From JAFALK01 sp036500605 (GTDB lineage: Bacteria; Pseudomonadota; Gammaproteobacteria; Burkholderiales; Burkholderiaceae_C): a stretch of DNA of 64,000 nucleotides. Numbering within the stretch: the first letter of the stretch is position 1; each line of letters begins with the position of its first letter. Shown piece after piece: positions 60,162 to 64,000 of this stretch. The DNA is taken from contig DASYBU010000043.1 in NCBI GenBank assembly GCA_036500605.1, positions 1-64,000 on the forward strand. The letters are read 5' to 3'. The notes beneath the pieces are model-generated. The model worked only from the letters and a program-made list of their open reading frames with translations, was not told the origin of the DNA and did no database searches. Both the position numbers and the translations under genes were made by a program.

Positions 60162-61228
60162 CCCGCTACCTGATCGAGGAACGCCGCCGCTTCCCCGAGG
60201 CGAGTGGCGACCTCAACGCGCTGATCCTCGACATCTCGCTGGCCTGCAAGGCCATCGCGCGGATCGTCGCGCTCGGTGAATTGGGAGATATGTTTTCGCA
60301 GGCGCCAAAACCCGAGGGCGGCGCCGTCAATGTGCAGGGCGAGGTGCAGAAGCCGCTCGACGTGATCAGCAACGAGATCTTCATCCGCATGACCGAGTGG
60401 AGCGGGCATCTGGCCGGCCTGGCCTCGGAGGAGATGGACGCGCCAAAGCAGATTCCCGAGGCTTACTCGCGCGGCAAATACCTGCTCGTGTTCGATCCAC
60501 TCGATGGGTCCTCGAACATCGACGTCAACGTGTCGGTCGGCAGCATCTTCTCGGTGCTGCGCGCGCCGCCCGAGGTGATCGCGAGCGGTCAGGACGTGAC
60601 CGAGGCGCACTTCCTGCAACCGGGTGCCACGCAGATTGCCGCCGGCTACGCGCTCTACGGCCCGACGACGATGCTGGTGCTCTCGGTCGGCAACGGCGTG
60701 GCGGGTTTCACGCTCGACCCGAACCTCGGCGAGTTCGTGCTGACGCACCCGAACATCCAGGTGCCCGAGGACACGCACGAGTTCGCGATCAACTCCTCGA
60801 ACAGCCGCTTCTGGGAGCCACCCGTGAAGCGCTATGTGGACGAGTGCCTGGCCGGCAAACCCGGCGCGCGTGGCAAGGATTTCAATATGCGCTGGATCGC
60901 CAGCATGGTGGCCGAGGCGCATCGCATCCTGATGCGCGGCGGCGTTTTTCTCTACCCTCGCGACACCAAGGATCCGAGCAAGTGCGGCCGGCTGCGCCTG
61001 CTCTACGAGGCCAACCCGATCGGCTTCATCATGGAACAGGCCGGCGGCCGCGCCAGCACGGGCCGGCAGCCGATGCTCGGCGTCAAGCCCAGTTCGCTGC
61101 ACCAGCGCATCGGGTTGATTTTCGGCTCCAAGCATGAGGTCGAGCGGATCGAGCGCTATCACCACGAGCTGATCCCCAAGGACAACGGCAACCCGCTGTT
61201 CGTGGAGCGCGGCCTGTTCCGCACATAA
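60134..61228 (+). CDS. cbbF: Fructose-1,6-bisphosphatase class I
   Basis: 364 aa. Regenerates fructose 6-phosphate (and in the cycle can act on sedoheptulose bisphosphate). Class I motifs: LLVFDPLDGSSNIDVNVSVG (metal and phosphate site), GYALYGPTTMLVLSVGNG, RYVDECLAG and the C-terminal substrate region GRLRLLYEANPIGFIMEQAGG. The ATG at 60134 lies inside the cbbX end, suggesting coupling. Fourth gene of the operon. Confidence 0.96.
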   Translation: MPLSRRWTLTRYLIEERRRFPEASGDLNALILDISLACKAIARIVALGELGDMFSQAPKPEGGAVNVQGEVQKPLDVISNEIFIRMTEWSGHLAGLASEEMDAPKQIPEAYSRGKYLLVFDPLDGSSNIDVNVSVGSIFSVLRAPPEVIASGQDVTEAHFLQPGATQIAAGYALYGPTTMLVLSVGNGVAGFTLDPNLGEFVLTHPNIQVPEDTHEFAINSSNSRFWEPPVKRYVDECLAGKPGARGKDFNMRWIASMVAEAHRILMRGGVFLYPRDTKDPSKCGRLRLLYEANPIGFIMEQAGGRASTGRQPMLGVKPSSLHQRIGLIFGSKHEVERIERYHHELIPKDNGNPLFVERGLFRT

Positions 61229-61253
61229 CTAAAAACCTCAGGAGACAAGCACC

Positions 61254-62138
61254 ATGTCCGAGCAACATCCCATCATCGCCATCACCGGCTCCTCGGGCGC
61301 CGGCACGACCTCGGTGACGCGCACCTTCGAGAACATCTTCCGGCGCGAAGGCGTCAAGTCCGCCGTGATCGAGGGCGACAGCTTCCACCGCTATGAGCGC
61401 AACGAGATGAAGCGCCGGCTCGCCGAGGCCGAGAAGAAGGGCAACCGCAACTTCAGCCATTTCGGGCCCGAGAACAATCTCTTTGCCGAGCTCGAGCAAC
61501 TGTTCCGCAGCTACGCCGAAACGGGCAACGGCAAGAGCCGCAAGTACCTGCACAACGCTGAAGAGGCCGCGCCCTACAAGCAGGAGCCGGGCACCTTCAC
61601 GCCCTGGGAAGACCTGCCGGCGGAGACCGACCTGCTGTTCTACGAAGGCCTGCACGGCGCGGTCGTCACGCCCGAGGTGGACGTGGCGCGCTATCCCGAT
61701 CTGCTGATCGGCGTGGTGCCGGTCATCAACCTCGAATGGATCCAGAAGCTCTGGCGCGACAAGAAGCAGCGCGGCTATTCGACCGAAGCGGTGACCGACA
61801 CCATCCTCCGCCGAATGCCTGATTACGTGAACTACATCTGCCCGCAGTTCACGCACACGCATGTGAACTTCCAGCGCGTGCCGATGGTCGACACCTCGAA
61901 CCCCTTCATCTCGCGCGACATCCCGGCGCCCGATGAAAGCCTCGTGGTGATCCGCTTCGCCAATCCCAAGGGCATCGACTTCCAATACCTGCTGAGCATG
62001 GTCCACGACTCCTTCATGTCGCGCGCCAACACCATCGTCGTGCCCGGCGGCAAGATGGAACTGGCGATGCAGCTGATCTTCACGCCCTTCATCTGGCGAA
62101 TGATGGAGCGGCGCAAGACTGCGCTGGGGGCGCTGTGA
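61254..62138 (+). CDS. cbbP: Phosphoribulokinase
   Basis: 294 aa, the octameric bacterial type. Makes ribulose-1,5-bisphosphate from ribulose-5-phosphate and ATP. P-loop GSSGAGTTSVTRTF; catalytic and substrate residues in EGDSFHRYERNEMK and FYEGLHGAVV; TPWEDLPAETDLLFYEGLHG block; C-terminal KMELAMQLIFTPFIWRMME. AGGAG precedes the ATG by 9 nt. Its stop overlaps the cbbT start (TGATG). Confidence 0.97.
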   Translation: MSEQHPIIAITGSSGAGTTSVTRTFENIFRREGVKSAVIEGDSFHRYERNEMKRRLAEAEKKGNRNFSHFGPENNLFAELEQLFRSYAETGNGKSRKYLHNAEEAAPYKQEPGTFTPWEDLPAETDLLFYEGLHGAVVTPEVDVARYPDLLIGVVPVINLEWIQKLWRDKKQRGYSTEAVTDTILRRMPDYVNYICPQFTHTHVNFQRVPMVDTSNPFISRDIPAPDESLVVIRFANPKGIDFQYLLSMVHDSFMSRANTIVVPGGKMELAMQLIFTPFIWRMMERRKTALGAL

Positions 62139-64000
62139 TGAATTCAAATTCCACACAGATGGCCCATGCCTTGCGCGCCTTGGCGATGGACGCCGTGCAG
62201 CAAGCCAACTCCGGGCACCCGGGCGCGCCGATGGGCATGGCCGAGATGGCGGTGGCGCTGTGGCACGGGCACCTGCGCCACAACCCGGCCAATCCGCAAT
62301 GGGCTGATCGCGACCGCTTTGTGCTGAGCAATGGGCACGCTTCGATGCTGCTTTATTCGCTGCTGCATCTGACGGGCTACGACCTGCCGATGAGCGAGCT
62401 CCAGCGCTTCCGGCAACTGCACAGCAAGACACCGGGGCACCCCGAGCATGGCTTGACGCCGGGCGTCGAGACCACCACGGGCCCGCTGGGCCAGGGCCTC
62501 GCCAATGCGGTCGGCTTCGCGCTCGCCGAGAAGCTGCTCGGCGATGAATTCAACCGCCCCGGCCACACGATCGTCGATCACCACAGCTACGTGTTCCTTG
62601 GCGACGGCTGCCTGATGGAAGGCCTCAGCCACGAGGCTTGCGGCCTGGCCGGCGCCTGGCAGCTCAACAAGCTGATCGCGCTGTATGACGACAACGGCAT
62701 CTCGATCGACGGACCCGTGCAGGGCTGGTTTGTCGACGACACGCCGGCGCGCTTCAGAGCCTATGGCTGGAACGTGATCGGCCCCATCGACGGCCATGAT
62801 GTGGGAGCGGTCGGCGAGGCGATTGCGCAGGCGAAGAAGAACACGGCCGGCTCGACGCTGATCGTCTGCCGCACGACGATCGGCAAGGGCTCGCCGAGCC
62901 GCGCAGGCACGGCCAAGGCGCATGGCGAGCCCTTGGGCACCGACGAGATCCGCAAGACGCGGGAAGCGCTCGATTGGCCGCACGCGCCGTTCGAGATTCC
63001 GGCGCCACTTGCGGCCCAATGGAACGCCGCTGAAACCGGCGCTCGCCGCGAATCCGACTGGCAGCAGCGCATGAATGCCTATCGGATCGAATACCCCGCG
63101 CTGGCCGCCGAGTTCACGCGCCGCATGAAGGGCGAACTGCCCGAGGATTTCGAGCAGACGCTGCAGGCCACACTCGCGGAATTCGGGCACTCGCAGGAGA
63201 ACGTGGCGAGCCGCAAGGCCTCGCAGAAGGTGCTGGCGCTTCTCGCACCCAGGATCCCCGAGATGCTCGGCGGCAGCGCCGACCTGACCGGCTCCAACCT
63301 GACCGACTTCCCCGGCTGCGGCGCGGTGCGCGGCGGCGCCAAGGGCGGCCGCCACATCAATTACGGCGTGCGCGAATTCGGCATGGCGGCGGTGATGAAC
63401 GGCCTGGCCTTGCATGGCGGCTTCATCCCGTACGGCGGCACCTTCCTGACCTTCAGCGACTACAGCCGCAATGCGATTCGCATGGCGGCGCTGATGAAGC
63501 AGCGCGTGGTCCACGTCTTCACGCATGACAGCATCGGCCTCGGTGAAGACGGCCCGACGCACCAGGCGGTTGAACATGCGGCGAGCCTGCGCTTGATTCC
63601 CAACCTCGATGTCTGGCGGCCTGGTGATGCCGCTGAAACGGCGATGGCGTGGACAGAGGCTTTGCGTGCCGATGATCGGCCGAGTGCTTTGCTGCTGTCG
63701 CGGCAGAACCTGCCGGCGCAGGAGCGCAACGATGAGCAGGTGCAAGCGATTCGTCGCGGTGCCTATGTGCTCAGCGATCGCGCCGACGCCGCAGCGGTGA
63801 TCCTCGCCACCGGCTCGGAGCTGTCTCTCGCGATGGATGCGCAGAAGCTGCTTGATGCACGCGGCCTTGCGGTCCGCGTGGTCTCGGTGCCCTCCTCCAC
63901 CGTCTTCGACCGGCAAGACCGCCGCTACCGCAACTCGGTGCTCGGCCACGACGTGCCGCGCATCGGCGTGGAGGCCGGCGTGACGCGCTGGTGGGGCCAA
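62138..64000 (+). CDS. cbbT: Transketolase (partial, runs off the window)
   Basis: 621 residues visible with no stop, against about 670 expected, so only the C-terminal part is missing. ThDP-dependent two-carbon transfer in the Calvin cycle. Motifs: NSGHPGAPMGMAEMAVALW, DRFVLSNGHASMLLYSLLH, TTGPLGQGLANAVGFAL, the ThDP-binding GDGCLMEG...N segment (DDNGISIDG), and the pyrimidine domain with NYGVREFGMAAVMNGLALH and THDSIGLGEDGPTHQ. ATG at 62138 overlaps the cbbP stop, giving translational coupling. More cbb genes probably follow. Confidence 0.96.
   Translation, partial: MNSNSTQMAHALRALAMDAVQQANSGHPGAPMGMAEMAVALWHGHLRHNPANPQWADRDRFVLSNGHASMLLYSLLHLTGYDLPMSELQRFRQLHSKTPGHPEHGLTPGVETTTGPLGQGLANAVGFALAEKLLGDEFNRPGHTIVDHHSYVFLGDGCLMEGLSHEACGLAGAWQLNKLIALYDDNGISIDGPVQGWFVDDTPARFRAYGWNVIGPIDGHDVGAVGEAIAQAKKNTAGSTLIVCRTTIGKGSPSRAGTAKAHGEPLGTDEIRKTREALDWPHAPFEIPAPLAAQWNAAETGARRESDWQQRMNAYRIEYPALAAEFTRRMKGELPEDFEQTLQATLAEFGHSQENVASRKASQKVLALLAPRIPEMLGGSADLTGSNLTDFPGCGAVRGGAKGGRHINYGVREFGMAAVMNGLALHGGFIPYGGTFLTFSDYSRNAIRMAALMKQRVVHVFTHDSIGLGEDGPTHQAVEHAASLRLIPNLDVWRPGDAAETAMAWTEALRADDRPSALLLSRQNLPAQERNDEQVQAIRRGAYVLSDRADAAAVILATGSELSLAMDAQKLLDARGLAVRVVSVPSSTVFDRQDRRYRNSVLGHDVPRIGVEAGVTRWWGQ

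Noticed and set aside
62144..64000. 618-aa frame on the reverse strand
   Set aside because: Antisense to cbbT, which reads through in the forward strand with all transketolase motifs.

Overview
The window is high-GC DNA, probably from a Burkholderiales betaproteobacterium of the Rubrivivax/Leptothrix/Methylibium/Roseateles type. That placement is inferred from an EF-P carrying Arg32, a tetR-pcm-tolC operon, a red-type (form IC) RuBisCO operon and the general gene content. No rRNA is present to fix the species. One region (about 46.98-51.2 kb) is visibly AT-rich and looks acquired.

Layout. 0-11.7 kb is mostly housekeeping: efp with a terminator, an M28 peptidase with a small Lys-rich secreted protein, a yaaA/prolyl-hydroxylase-like pair, a tetR-pcm-tolC operon behind a perfect TetR-type palindrome, uppP, map-glnD and tRNA-Ala(CGC). 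11.8-17.9 kb is a reverse-strand Cus-type Cu(I)/Ag(I) RND efflux operon with a small Cys/His protein at its head. 18.2-27.5 kb holds an unknown Lys-rich protein, a GMC oxidoreductase, a secreted HExxH protein, a GGDEF protein and a marR-nodT-emrA-emrB drug-efflux operon with two MarR-like palindromes upstream. 27.5-38 kb holds an ABC exporter, thyA, folA, a DUF4337 protein, a LysR/SDR/Cif-like epoxide hydrolase cluster, a two-subunit molybdenum hydroxylase and exonuclease III.

Two adjacent loci stand out. Locus A (38.0-45.3 kb, reverse strand) encodes two small peptides not expected from standard gene calling (44 aa, and 56 aa with a signal peptide), three all-helical proteins of unknown function, an ABC exporter and a two-part ABC transporter, all tightly overlapped. 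A strong hairpin separates the 44-aa peptide gene from the rest, and five of the genes carry in-frame 6-12 bp tandem repeats. Locus B (47.4-50.8 kb, forward strand, AT-rich) encodes a 49-aa peptide followed by an attenuator-like hairpin, an ABC ATPase, two cupin-like/HEAT-repeat proteins and an ABC-2 permease. A decayed IS5-family transposase lies between them. Both have the layout of ribosomally made, modified and exported peptide systems, but neither has a modification enzyme of a class I recognise. They are the best candidates here for an undescribed system.

51.2-55.9 kb is a macA-macB-nodT tripartite efflux operon. 55.9-64.0 kb is the Calvin-cycle operon: cbbR divergent from cbbL-cbbS-cbbX-cbbF-cbbP-cbbT, with cbbT cut by the window end. 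Two families of intergenic palindromic repeats occur twice each: a stem-loop unit at 30.15-30.34 and 58.93-59.14 kb, and a 126-bp element with 19-bp inverted ends at 34.33 and 52.36 kb.
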